Below, piece by piece: positions 12,224 through 21,559 of a stretch of DNA of 64,000 nucleotides. Every line of letters begins with the position of its first letter. The first letter of the stretch is position 1. The notes beneath the pieces are model-generated. The model made no database searches. It had not been told where the DNA came from and saw only the letters and a list, made by a program, of their open reading frames with translations. This DNA comes from an uncultured SAR86 cluster bacterium. Its GTDB lineage: Bacteria > Pseudomonadota > Gammaproteobacteria > Magnimaribacterales > D2472. The position numbers were made by a program, and so were the translations under genes. Where the stretch lies: NCBI GenBank assembly GCA_902610905.1, contig CACLXS010000003.1, forward strand, positions 1 to 64,000, read 5' to 3'.

Positions 12224-12334
12224 TTATAGAATGAAATAAGTTTCACCTATAAGAAACCCGCAAAAGAAAAATGCAGCAGCCCAACCAGGCTCTTCTTTAC
12301 AAAATTCAAATACTCTTTGCCAGTAATCTGCCAT
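12224..12334 (-). CDS. 36-aa small hydrophobic protein (absent from supplied ORF track)
   Basis: ATG...TAA ORF MADYWQRVFEFCKEEPGWAAAFFFCGFLIGETYFIL preceded by AGGAGG about 5 nt before ATG (TATTTAGGAGGTATTTATG on - strand). Confidence 0.6.
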   Translation of the reverse strand: MADYWQRVFEFCKEEPGWAAAFFFCGFLIGETYFIL

Positions 12335-12467
12335 AAATACCTCCTAAATACTTTAAACATTGCAATATCTGTGCCAATTGTAAAAATCTTTTTTCAAACA
12401 ATTAACACATATGTAACCAAATACATTTTTATTAAAATTATTATGATCAATTAAACGGAGAAAAATT

Positions 12468-12764
12468 ATGAGTGCTTATTCAAATATTGTTAGATTTATT
12501 GTTAAGGAAGGATGTGAAGAAAATTTTTTAGAAGTTTTTAAAACTTTTTCTAATGAAGAGGGTGAAATTTATTCTATGCTTGTTCACACAAATGATAGAG
12601 AATATATAGCTGTGGGAACATGGGAATCTGAAGACTCGTTGGTAAATGCTAGGCCTGCAATGATAAGCAATCTTGATAAAATGAGAGAATTTCTTGAGGA
12701 AATATCTCCAGAGCTTGGAGTTACAGATCCAAGGTCTGGTAAGATTTTATTAGAGTGGAATTAA
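12468..12764 (+). CDS. antibiotic biosynthesis monooxygenase (ABM)-like dimeric alpha/beta barrel protein
   Basis: NIVRFIVKEGCEENFLEVFKTF...YIAVGTWESEDSLVNARPAMISNLDKMREFL pattern; good RBS (GGAG). Confidence 0.55.
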   Translation: MSAYSNIVRFIVKEGCEENFLEVFKTFSNEEGEIYSMLVHTNDREYIAVGTWESEDSLVNARPAMISNLDKMREFLEEISPELGVTDPRSGKILLEWN

Positions 12765-12779
12765 TTGATTAACTTTATA

Positions 12780-14042
12780 TTATTTTGCTATTGGTAATTC
12801 ATACCAACAGGTTGTGTACTTAGGTGAAGTCATATTTTGTTTCATAGGTGACCATTTTTTTGTATTTTGTGAAGCAAAATAAATTTGCGTCTCATAGGCA
12901 TTTAACTCATCTATATATTTCATGAATTTTGAATTCTCTTTGGGTTCATTAGGATCTTTAAATAGAGAATATTGTTTTGTAGCTTCATTAGAAAATCTAC
13001 TTAAAAGAATTCCTGCTTTTGCATAGTCATATCCTGGCTTAAAGATTGGTAAAAGGGCTTTTTTTGCTGCTATTAAAATATCTCGGGTGTCGTTAGTAGG
13101 GGTAGAAAACTCTATAGTTTTATAACCGGTATGCTGGGGCTTATGATCACTAAACGGACTAGTTCTAACGAAGACTGAAACTTGAGAGCATTTTTGTTTT
13201 TCATTTCTAAGTTTTTCAGCAGCCCTGACCGCAAAGTTACTCACGATAGGTCTTAGAGTTTTTAAATCTGTAACCCTAGTACCAAAACTTCTACTAACAA
13301 CAATTTGTTTTTTTGCTGCAGCATTATTTTCTATACCTAAACATCTTTGACCTCTGAGTTCTCTTACTGTTCTCTCTAACACCACGCTGAATTTTCTTTT
13401 GATATAACGAGGATCAACATCTGCGAGCTGTAGAGCATTAGTGATTTTTGCTTGGTTTAAGTGTTCGCCAAGTCTTCTGCCAACACCCCATACGTCTCGA
13501 ACTGGTGTGTTTTTAAGGGCTTCTCGAATTTCTTTTATTGTAGATATTTGATGAACTTTGGTTGGTACGTTTATTCTTTTTGCTTCATTCAAGGCTATCT
13601 TAGTAAGCGTCTTTGTAGGTGCTATACCTATTCGAACTGGAACTCCGGTCCACTGCTTAATTAAGCTTCTGATATGACAACCAAAATCATATAGGTTGTA
13701 ATGTTCTTCCAAGGAATCTAAACCTAAAAAGGCTTCATCAATGCTATAAACTTCAACTTCAGGAACAAAGCCTTCTAGGATATTCATAACTCTAGCTGAC
13801 ATATCGCCATAGAAAGTAAAATTTGACGAGAAAACTTTTCCGCCTTGAGAGAGAAAAGAGTCTTTGACTTTAAACCACGGGACTCCCATACCAATACCCA
13901 TCTTTTTTGCTTCAGTGCTTCTTGCAATAACACAACCATCATTATTGGAAAGAACAACTATAGGCACGTGCTTTAAGTCAGGACGAAAGATTCTTTCGCA
14001 GGAAGCATAAAAGCTTTCGCAATCTACTAACGCCAAAGCCAT
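12780..14042 (-). CDS. umuC: DNA polymerase V catalytic subunit (Y family)
   Basis: ALVDCESFYASCERIFRPDL, VLSNNDGCVIARS, EVYSIDEAFL motifs. Confidence 0.96.
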   Translation of the reverse strand: MALALVDCESFYASCERIFRPDLKHVPIVVLSNNDGCVIARSTEAKKMGIGMGVPWFKVKDSFLSQGGKVFSSNFTFYGDMSARVMNILEGFVPEVEVYSIDEAFLGLDSLEEHYNLYDFGCHIRSLIKQWTGVPVRIGIAPTKTLTKIALNEAKRINVPTKVHQISTIKEIREALKNTPVRDVWGVGRRLGEHLNQAKITNALQLADVDPRYIKRKFSVVLERTVRELRGQRCLGIENNAAAKKQIVVSRSFGTRVTDLKTLRPIVSNFAVRAAEKLRNEKQKCSQVSVFVRTSPFSDHKPQHTGYKTIEFSTPTNDTRDILIAAKKALLPIFKPGYDYAKAGILLSRFSNEATKQYSLFKDPNEPKENSKFMKYIDELNAYETQIYFASQNTKKWSPMKQNMTSPKYTTCWYELPIAK

Positions 14043-14470
14043 TAGAATTTATTAATAGCTGCTGTAACGGTTCCTACTATTTCTAGCTCTTGACCATGAT
14101 TAATAAAGATAGGAGGGTAGTCTGGATTATCTGGCATTAAGCACATTTTGGGTTTGAGTTTTAATCGTTTACAGACAAACTCTCCGTCAATAGAAGCAAC
14201 TACAATATCGTCATGCTTTGGCTTGATACTTCGATCAACTACTAATACTGCTTGATCAGTTATTCCAGAACCAAGCATGGATTGCCCTTGAGCTCTTACT
14301 AAAAAAGTAGCTGCTCCATTTTTTATTAGATGCTTATTAAGGTCTATCGGACTTTCAATATAGTCGCTTGCAGGGCTGGGGAACCCTGCATGCACCGACT
14401 CAAGAAAATAGGGCACAAATATTGCCGGCAGATTTTCTTCAGAAATTTTTCCGATATAGCTAACTTTCAT
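14042..14470 (-). CDS. umuD: SOS-response S24 protease UmuD
   Basis: Ala-Gly cleavage site (VHAGFPSP), RAQGQSM catalytic Ser, FVCKRL catalytic Lys; start set to the internal ATG at 14470 (MKVSYIGK), because the longer ORF start lies upstream of the LexA box. Confidence 0.93.
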   Translation of the reverse strand: MKVSYIGKISEENLPAIFVPYFLESVHAGFPSPASDYIESPIDLNKHLIKNGAATFLVRAQGQSMLGSGITDQAVLVVDRSIKPKHDDIVVASIDGEFVCKRLKLKPKMCLMPDNPDYPPIFINHGQELEIVGTVTAAINKF

Positions 14471-14483
14471 AAGGATTTTTAAA

Positions 14484-14503
14484 TACTGTATAAATATACA
14501 GTA
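14484..14503. promoter_or_regulatory. LexA (SOS) box upstream of umuDC
   Basis: TACTGTATAAATATACAGTA fits the TACTGT-N8-ACAGTA SOS consensus; 14 bp upstream of umuD ATG. Confidence 0.93.
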
Positions 14504-14590
14504 TAAATTGAAAGAGAACAATATCTTCTTTATCAGTTAGTGTGCAAAATTATCTACACTCTATATCTGTGATTTATGTAGAATAAAGCT

Positions 14591-15070
14591 ATGTTTAATT
14601 TTTCTAAGATCTTACCTAAGACGGTTACCAATGAGCTTAATAGTCCAAAGATTGCTGTATGGGGCTTTGTTTTATTTACGGTCTTAATGACCTGGCGCTC
14701 GATAATACACATGCTGTTTGAGTCTTATGGATTTCATGAAATTGCAAACTTTATTGTTTTAACCGGTGATCCAGATCCTATGCCGGTTATTTACAGATTT
14801 TTTTCATTATGGGGTAACGCTCAACTTATGTTTTGTCTTGTTTGTTGGGTAGTAATTTTCAGATATAAATCTCTGATACCTCTTATGAGCTTATTTTGGG
14901 TTTTAGATTGGGGTCAAAGATTATTTCTTTATCCTCTTATCAGAGAAGATATAACCTCTATCGGCCAATACACGAAAGATATTACTCCAGGAGTTGATCT
15001 AGCTCTGCTTCCGTTTGTAATAACAGTAGTTATATTTTTAATTTCAGTAGCTAATAAAAGAACAGGGTAA
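14591..15070 (+). CDS. hypothetical multi-pass membrane protein
   Basis: 159-aa ORF with about 4 hydrophobic segments; translationally linked to next ORF. Confidence 0.6.
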   Translation: MFNFSKILPKTVTNELNSPKIAVWGFVLFTVLMTWRSIIHMLFESYGFHEIANFIVLTGDPDPMPVIYRFFSLWGNAQLMFCLVCWVVIFRYKSLIPLMSLFWVLDWGQRLFLYPLIREDITSIGQYTKDITPGVDLALLPFVITVVIFLISVANKRTG

Positions 15071-15072
15071 GA

Positions 15073-15699
15073 ATGAGAGTCTGGGCTATTTTGATAATTA
15101 TTTATGGCTTATTTTTTGCTTGGTATACAGATTTTGGTGGCAAGTTAAGCGATGAAGAAATTCAATATTACTCAGATAAATTTGAAAACAATGCGTTAAA
15201 AGACGGTCGTGTTCTAGAGCCTCGAACAAAAGAGCTGCTTCAAAAGTTTATGGAAGAAGATTCAGGCAAGCAATTCATGATGGTTAATATCATCGATATG
15301 TCTGAAAATCCCACTTTTCCAGACGGAACTGTAGCTGAAGAATCGTCAGATGCGCTTATGAATGAGTATATGAAACACATGTATGGTGAGCTTTTAAAAA
15401 GAGCATCACATCCAGCATATTTCGGTGGTGCCGTTAATGGTTCTATGGATTTAGTCGGCATAGAAAATGCAGAGGTTTGGGAGAGAGCTGCGTTATTTAG
15501 ATATAAAAGCAGACGATCTTTCTTAGAAATAGTGACTCATCCAGATATGTACAGTAAACATAAATACAAGATTGCAGCATTAGAAAAAACAATAGCATTT
15601 CCTGTAGAGAACCAGTTTTACTTGGGAGACCCAAGATTATTACTTGGTTTTATTCTGTTAATAATTGGTTTGTTATTAAGGCCTGTAACTAGGCAATAG
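15073..15699 (+). CDS. hypothetical membrane-anchored protein, DUF1330-like central region
   Basis: N- and C-terminal TM segments; MVNIIDMSENPTFPDG...AYFGGAVNGSMDLVG...WERAALFRYKSRRSFLEIVTHPDM pattern. Confidence 0.55.
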   Translation: MRVWAILIIIYGLFFAWYTDFGGKLSDEEIQYYSDKFENNALKDGRVLEPRTKELLQKFMEEDSGKQFMMVNIIDMSENPTFPDGTVAEESSDALMNEYMKHMYGELLKRASHPAYFGGAVNGSMDLVGIENAEVWERAALFRYKSRRSFLEIVTHPDMYSKHKYKIAALEKTIAFPVENQFYLGDPRLLLGFILLIIGLLLRPVTRQ

Positions 15700-16402
15700 A
15701 AAATTTTTCTAAATTAAATTCTTGCTCATTGATGGTAAGAAGCCACCCGTATTCTCCCCAGTCCCCAAGAACAATTCTTTTAGAAGATCCAACATCATGA
15801 ATATTCGGTCTATGTGTATGACCGTGAATAAAAAGATCAGGCTGATGTTCGTTGATAAAATCCTCAACCGATTGATTATTAACATCGGTTATTTTATTGG
15901 ATTTTTTTGAGGTAGCTTCTTTACTATCTGCTCTTAGAGTTGCAGCAATTTGTTTACGTTCATTTAAAGCTTTCTTTAAAAAATTATTTTGCCAGTCTTG
16001 ATTTCTGACTTGATTTCTAAAATCAATATAATCTTTATCATCCGTGCACAAGAAGTCGCCATGACTAAGAACGACCTTTTGGTTATTGATTTCAAGAGTG
16101 TAAGGGTCTGGCAATATGGAAATACCAGTTGCTTTTGCAAAGGCTTCACCAACTAAAAAATCTCTATTGCCATGCATAAAAAAAGTTTCAGGACCGTTGG
16201 TGGTAAAAGCTTTTAAAGCTTTTTTGATTTCAATATGGATGGGTAAATCATCGTCATCTCCTATCCAAGTCTCAAAGAGATCTCCTAAGATAAAAAGATG
16301 AGTACAAGCCTCTTTTGATTCTTCTAAGAATTTAAAAAAGGCTTGAGTAAGTTCGGGATGCTTGTCGCTTAAATGTAAATCTGAAATAAAGCGTGGCTTC
16401 AT
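15689..16402 (-). CDS. lpxH: UDP-2,3-diacylglucosamine diphosphatase
   Basis: [53 protein letters not shown] metallophosphoesterase motifs. Confidence 0.95.
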   Translation of the reverse strand: MKPRFISDLHLSDKHPELTQAFFKFLEESKEACTHLFILGDLFETWIGDDDDLPIHIEIKKALKAFTTNGPETFFMHGNRDFLVGEAFAKATGISILPDPYTLEINNQKVVLSHGDFLCTDDKDYIDFRNQVRNQDWQNNFLKKALNERKQIAATLRADSKEATSKKSNKITDVNNQSVEDFINEHQPDLFIHGHTHRPNIHDVGSSKRIVLGDWGEYGWLLTINEQEFNLEKFSIA

Positions 16403-17019
16403 TCAGAAACAGTTACAGATTCAATATTTATAACTTCAAGCGGTACGTCTTGATGGCCTCCAGATGAACCAGTTGCAACATCTGCAATTGCATCAACAAC
16501 ATCCATGCCTTCAGTGACTTTACCAAAGACTGCATATCCCCAGCCTTGTGGATTTTCACCTGTGTGGTTTAAGAAACTATTATCTTTATGATTAATAAAG
16601 AATTGACTTGTTGCAGAATGAGGCTCCATGGTTCTTGCCATAGCAATAGTGCCTCTATCGTTGCTAAGACCATTATTTGCTTCATTTTGAATAGGTGCTG
16701 TACCACTAGATTTATTGCCCATATCAGCAGTCAATCCACCGCCTTGAACCATAAAACCGTTTATTACTCTATGAAAAATAGTATCTGTGTAATAACCAGA
16801 GTTGGCAATAGATACAAAATTTTCAACAGTAATAGGAGCTTTTTCAGCGTCTAATTCAAGTTGAATATCTCCTAATGAAGTTTTGATAGTTACTTGTGTC
16901 ATTTTAGTTTCCTCAATAATTGGCATTTCAGCTTCATCATTTTTTTTAGAACAAGAATTAAGAACAAATGCCAATGCAAACGTGCATAGAGTTATTTTTA
17001 ATAAATTGTAATGTTTCAC
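16399..17019 (-). CDS. cyclophilin-type peptidyl-prolyl cis-trans isomerase, probable lipoprotein
   Basis: FVLNSC lipobox; [68 protein letters not shown] motifs. Confidence 0.93.
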   Translation of the reverse strand: MKHYNLLKITLCTFALAFVLNSCSKKNDEAEMPIIEETKMTQVTIKTSLGDIQLELDAEKAPITVENFVSIANSGYYTDTIFHRVINGFMVQGGGLTADMGNKSSGTAPIQNEANNGLSNDRGTIAMARTMEPHSATSQFFINHKDNSFLNHTGENPQGWGYAVFGKVTEGMDVVDAIADVATGSSGGHQDVPLEVINIESVTVSE

Positions 17020-17054
17020 AGACTTAGCTTTAAATTAAAAGGTTGATTTTATCA

Positions 17055-18173
17055 TTAAAAATCATAGTTGAGCATGTACTCCTTAAATTGACCTTTAATA
17101 TCTTTTTGATTTAAACCAAATTCATCAAGAGTGTATCGATGTTCTGGTTTTAGTATATTTTTATCTTGCTCTAAGTGTTTTTGAATTTTATTTTCAGTTT
17201 GAATATTCATATCAAAATTTAATTGCTGATAAGTATTCTTAATATGATCCAATGGATTTTTTACAAATTCAGAGTATTGGATATCAACTATCTGATCAGC
17301 AGTAAGAGATTTTCTGTCTTCCATGCCTTTGCTTAAATTATGATTCCAAAAATTAATAACAGTTTTACCTATACCTTCTGTATCAGTATTCTTTGAAAAA
17401 GCCAATCTAACATTTTTAGTTAAACTGCAAAAAGATGCTACTGATTCAGTAGGGTCTCTATGAATATGAATAAATTTTGCATTTGGATATTCTTTTAAAA
17501 CTTGAGGTAAGTGACCTATATGACTTGGATCCTTCAATAACCAGCGTGATGGCTTGCCATCGAGCTCCAGTGCTTGATAAAACTTTTTATGCCATTTAAA
17601 AACCGAATCAAAGGAGGTGTTTTTTAGATATTCAACATATTCAGGCACATCGGCCATACACATATATACAAAACTTCTTATGTTCATGGTTGCAATTTGC
17701 TGACACTCTTCAGGAGTTGTTGCTCTTATAGTATGAATTGCTCTTAGTTTTGGAATAATAGTTTTTGCAAGCTTGAGCTCGGTATTGGTTTTAAATTCTC
17801 TTCTTTTTCTTGCAGCTTGAGTTTTTGCAAGCGGCATCAGATGCATAATTTCCCAATACATTGGTGACCTATGGGCTATATCTAAAGACAAGAGGTTGAA
17901 AAGTAATGAGGTGCCAGAGCGAGGAAGACCAATTATAAAAACTGGATCAGCTGGTTGATCAAAATTATTATTTTCATGAAGCTCGTTGAGCATCTTTCTC
18001 ATCTTTAATCTATTTTTTAATTGATGATTAAAGGCAACTTTTCCAAAAATATTAAATTTGTTATGTTTGTTAATAGAGTCAACTAAGATTTCTAATGGCT
18101 CAATATAATCATCATCACCCAGTTTCCCCTCAAGGCCTCTGAGCATTGATTTAACAGTAATTTTTTGACCCAT
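17055..18173 (-). CDS. sulfotransferase family protein
   Basis: PVFIIGLPRSGTSLLFNLLS 5'-PSB loop, WLLKDPSHIGHL, FIHIHRDPTESVASF. Confidence 0.85.
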   Translation of the reverse strand: MGQKITVKSMLRGLEGKLGDDDYIEPLEILVDSINKHNKFNIFGKVAFNHQLKNRLKMRKMLNELHENNNFDQPADPVFIIGLPRSGTSLLFNLLSLDIAHRSPMYWEIMHLMPLAKTQAARKRREFKTNTELKLAKTIIPKLRAIHTIRATTPEECQQIATMNIRSFVYMCMADVPEYVEYLKNTSFDSVFKWHKKFYQALELDGKPSRWLLKDPSHIGHLPQVLKEYPNAKFIHIHRDPTESVASFCSLTKNVRLAFSKNTDTEGIGKTVINFWNHNLSKGMEDRKSLTADQIVDIQYSEFVKNPLDHIKNTYQQLNFDMNIQTENKIQKHLEQDKNILKPEHRYTLDEFGLNQKDIKGQFKEYMLNYDF

Positions 18174-18236
18174 TATATTGATTACTCCTATTAACTATAA
18201 GATACTCTTTATTTAATTATTCCTCAAATTAGATAT

Positions 18237-18656
18237 ATGAATATATTATTTTTATGTGTTGCTAATTCAGCAAGAAGTCAGATGGCAGAGGGATTAGCTA
18301 AGTCTATGCTTGGGCAAGGACACAATATCCAAAGTGCTGGCTCAATTCCATCAGGAGAAGTCCATCCTAACGCGGTTATTGCTATGGATGAAATTGGTAT
18401 AGATATTAGAGATCAATTTTCAAAATCTACTGATGATTTGGACAAAGATTTTATTGATAATTTAGATTATGCAATTACTTTATGCGCCGAAGAGGTATGC
18501 CCAGTTTTACCAAGCAAAGCTCAAAACTTGCATTGGATGAATGAAGACCCTGCAAATAGCAGCTACTCAGAAAAACAATTGAAAACGTCATTTTCTATGA
18601 CTAGGGATAATCTATTTAAATTGATCAAAAAATTTATGATCATAAATGTACAATAG
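18237..18656 (+). CDS. low-molecular-weight phosphotyrosine phosphatase / ArsC-type arsenate reductase
   Basis: LFLCVANSARSQMAEG (CX5R) signature; CAEEVCPVLP. Confidence 0.82.
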   Translation: MNILFLCVANSARSQMAEGLAKSMLGQGHNIQSAGSIPSGEVHPNAVIAMDEIGIDIRDQFSKSTDDLDKDFIDNLDYAITLCAEEVCPVLPSKAQNLHWMNEDPANSSYSEKQLKTSFSMTRDNLFKLIKKFMIINVQ

Positions 18657-18671
18657 AGTATGAAGCTTAAA

Positions 18672-18746
18672 TGGCTCCCGAAGTTGGGATCGAACCAACG
18701 ACCAATTGATTAACAGTCAACTGCTCTACCGCTGAGCTATTCGGGA
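18672..18746 (-). tRNA. tRNA-Asn (GTT)
   Basis: RC reads TCCCGAATAGCTCAGCGGTAGAGCAGTTGACTGTTAATCAATTGGTCGTTGGTTCGATCCCAACTTCGGGAGCCA: cloverleaf, GTT anticodon, GGTTCGATCC T-arm, encoded CCA. Confidence 0.97.
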
Positions 18747-18787
18747 ACACGGATGTGCATTATAAGTAATTTTTATTAAAGAAGTAA

Positions 18788-20797
18788 ATGACAAAAGCAT
18801 TAAAGGTAGTTTCTAATTTTGAGCCGGCTGGATCACAGCCAGATGCTATAAAAAGTTTAGTTGGTGGGCTTAAAGATGGATTGCTTCATCAAACGCTTTT
18901 AGGTGTAACTGGTTCAGGTAAAACCTACACTATGGCAAAAGTTATTGAGGAAACTCAAAGACCAGCAATTGTCATGGCGCACAATAAAACTCTTGCAGCA
19001 CAACTCTACGGTGAGTTCAGAGATTTTTTTCCTGAAAACTCAGTTGAGTATTTTGTTTCCTATTACGACTACTATCAGCCTGAAGCATATGTACCAACCT
19101 CAGATACATACATTGCTAAAGATGCATCTATTAACGAGCACATTGAGCAGATGCGCTTATCTGCAACAAAAGCTCTTTTAGAAAGAAAAGATACCATCGT
19201 AATTGCAACGGTATCTTCGATTTATGGTTTGGGTGCCCCTGAATCTTATTTAAAAATGGTAGTCCATTTAGATAGAGGAGATATTATTAATCAGAGAGAT
19301 CTATTAAGAAGGTTTTCATCTCTGCAATACACAAGAAACGATCTAGATTTTAGAAGAGCCACTTTTAGGGTGAGGGGAGATACTATTGATGTATATCCGG
19401 CTGATTCAGATAATGAAGCACTGAGGATAGAATTATTTGGCGATGAAATTGAAAAGCTCTCATGGTTTGATCCTCTGACTGGAGCAATTATTAATGAAGT
19501 GCCAAGAGCAACTATATTTCCAAAAACACATTATGTAACTCCGAAAGAAACGGTACTAAATTGTATTGATAGCATTAAAGAGGAGTTAAAAGAACGATTG
19601 GAGTATCTTCGATCAGTCAACAAATTAGTTGAAGCTCAAAGACTAGAAGAGCGAACAAACTATGACATTGAGATGATGCGTGAACTTGGTTATTGTCAGG
19701 GAGTTGAGAACTATTCAAGATACTTGTCTGGAAGGAATCCAGGAGAGTCGCCACCTTGTTTATTTGATTATATTCCTAAAAATGCAATAGTTTTTATCGA
19801 TGAATCTCACGTTTCTGTGCCTCAAATAGGCGCCATGTACAAAGGTGACCGTTCCAGGAAGGAAACCCTTGTAGAATATGGCTTTAGGCTACCTTCGGCC
19901 ATGGATAATAGACCTCTAAAATTTGATGAATGGGAGCTTTTAGCGCCCCAGAGGGTCTATGTTTCAGCTACTCCAAGCAGATATGAAGAAGAGCATCAAG
20001 ATAATCTTGTCGAATTGCTTGTACGACCGACCGGTTTAACCGATCCTGATGTTGAAGTTCGACCAGCATCTACTCAAATTGATGATGTTATTGGTGAATG
20101 CAATGAAAGAGTCGCATTAAAAGAAAGAGTACTTATAACAACTCTTACAAAAAGAATGGCAGAAGACTTAACTGATTATTTAGATGAAAATGGAATTTCG
20201 GCAAGATACATGCATTCGGACACCGATACAGTTGAGCGAGTAGAAATTATTCGTGATTTAAGACTTGGAAAATTTGATGTCTTAGTTGGTATTAATTTAT
20301 TAAGAGAAGGATTAGATATTCCAGAGGTAAGTTTGGTTGCAATTTTGGATGCAGACAAGGAGGGATTTTTAAGATCTGAAACAACTATGATTCAAACCAT
20401 AGGAAGGGCAGCAAGAAATTTAAGAGGAAAAGCAATTTTATATGCCGACAAAATCACCGGCTCGATGGAAAGAGCAATTGCAGAAACTAATAGAAGAAGA
20501 TCTATTCAAGAAAAATATAACGATGAAAATAATATTACTCCTAAGTCAATTAACACAAAAGTTAAAGACATCATGGAGGGCGCAAGAGTTATAAAAGGCA
20601 AAGCAAAAATTAAGAAAGAAGACATAGAAAAATCTTTACCTTTTAAAATTAAAGAAGACTCTGTTGAGGAGTTAAGTAAGTCAATTGAACAGATAGAAAA
20701 TCAGATGTATGTCTATGCTAAAGAGATGGAATTTGAGAAGGCAGCACAGTGCAGAGATAAGATGAAATATCTTAAAAGAAAGTTAATTGATCTTTAG
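18788..20797 (+). CDS. uvrB: excinuclease ABC subunit B
   Basis: [49 protein letters not shown]-terminal UVR domain. Confidence 0.99.
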   Translation: MTKALKVVSNFEPAGSQPDAIKSLVGGLKDGLLHQTLLGVTGSGKTYTMAKVIEETQRPAIVMAHNKTLAAQLYGEFRDFFPENSVEYFVSYYDYYQPEAYVPTSDTYIAKDASINEHIEQMRLSATKALLERKDTIVIATVSSIYGLGAPESYLKMVVHLDRGDIINQRDLLRRFSSLQYTRNDLDFRRATFRVRGDTIDVYPADSDNEALRIELFGDEIEKLSWFDPLTGAIINEVPRATIFPKTHYVTPKETVLNCIDSIKEELKERLEYLRSVNKLVEAQRLEERTNYDIEMMRELGYCQGVENYSRYLSGRNPGESPPCLFDYIPKNAIVFIDESHVSVPQIGAMYKGDRSRKETLVEYGFRLPSAMDNRPLKFDEWELLAPQRVYVSATPSRYEEEHQDNLVELLVRPTGLTDPDVEVRPASTQIDDVIGECNERVALKERVLITTLTKRMAEDLTDYLDENGISARYMHSDTDTVERVEIIRDLRLGKFDVLVGINLLREGLDIPEVSLVAILDADKEGFLRSETTMIQTIGRAARNLRGKAILYADKITGSMERAIAETNRRRSIQEKYNDENNITPKSINTKVKDIMEGARVIKGKAKIKKEDIEKSLPFKIKEDSVEELSKSIEQIENQMYVYAKEMEFEKAAQCRDKMKYLKRKLIDL

Positions 20798-21503
20798 GCT
20801 GAGTGCATGAATGAGCGGCTAATAATTTGTAATAGTTTTTTATTCGATTAACATAATCAATAGCTTGTTGGCCTCTTGAATAACCGTTTACATCAATTAA
20901 GTTTACGTCTTCACCACTAATATTTTTTAGCTCATTTTCAAGATCTGGCCATGTAATTTCATCAGGCTCTTTACCAATTTCCTTGGCTATGTTGATGATA
21001 TTTGTAGGGCCTAGGTTATATTTAGCTAGTGATATAGATAATTGATCTGCAGTTGTTTTTCCGTATATATTTCTTTCTTGCAGCATTGCCAAATACTTGG
21101 CACCCCCCATGATATTTTGTTCAGGATTGAGCCGTTTTTCAACTCCAACTAATGCAGCAGTCTCAAGGGTTACCATCATCATTCCTCTTACACCCATATT
21201 AGATTTTGCCTTTGGATCCCATTGAGATTCTTGAAAAGAAATAGCTGCCAAAAGATCGGTATCAATAGAAGTTTCCTCTGATGCTTTTTCAAACATTGCT
21301 TTGTATTTTGGAAATCTATTTTCTAGTAAGTCTTTAAATTTTGTTTGCTCGAAATTATTTAAGGGAGTATTTTCATAGACCTCTTCGATGTGAGATTCGC
21401 ATTCGTAAATCTCTTTTTTTTGAACCAGAAAGACGTCACACGAGCTAACGATTATCAAACATGAAATGCTAAAAAAAACTTTAAAGATATTCCCCATTTT
21501 CAA
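20772..21503 (-). CDS. membrane-bound lytic transglycosylase-like lipoprotein (SLT domain)
   Basis: IIVSSC lipobox; [45 protein letters not shown] motifs. Confidence 0.88.
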   Translation of the reverse strand: MKMGNIFKVFFSISCLIIVSSCDVFLVQKKEIYECESHIEEVYENTPLNNFEQTKFKDLLENRFPKYKAMFEKASEETSIDTDLLAAISFQESQWDPKAKSNMGVRGMMMVTLETAALVGVEKRLNPEQNIMGGAKYLAMLQERNIYGKTTADQLSISLAKYNLGPTNIINIAKEIGKEPDEITWPDLENELKNISGEDVNLIDVNGYSRGQQAIDYVNRIKNYYKLLAAHSCTQPKDQLTFF

Positions 21504-21559
21504 TTATTTTTTATAAAAGACTTTATAATTGTTATATACAATATTTCAGACTGAGAGAA

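Noticed and set aside
14471-14521. Extended UmuD N-terminus MFSFNLYCIFIQYLKIL
   Set aside because: Would place translation across the LexA box and promoter; MKVSYIGK at 14470 is the more plausible start.
18660-18790. tRNA-Asn as an integration site for a genomic island
   Set aside because: Flanked by ordinary genes (ArsC-like, uvrB); no integrase or direct repeat of the tRNA 3' end seen.
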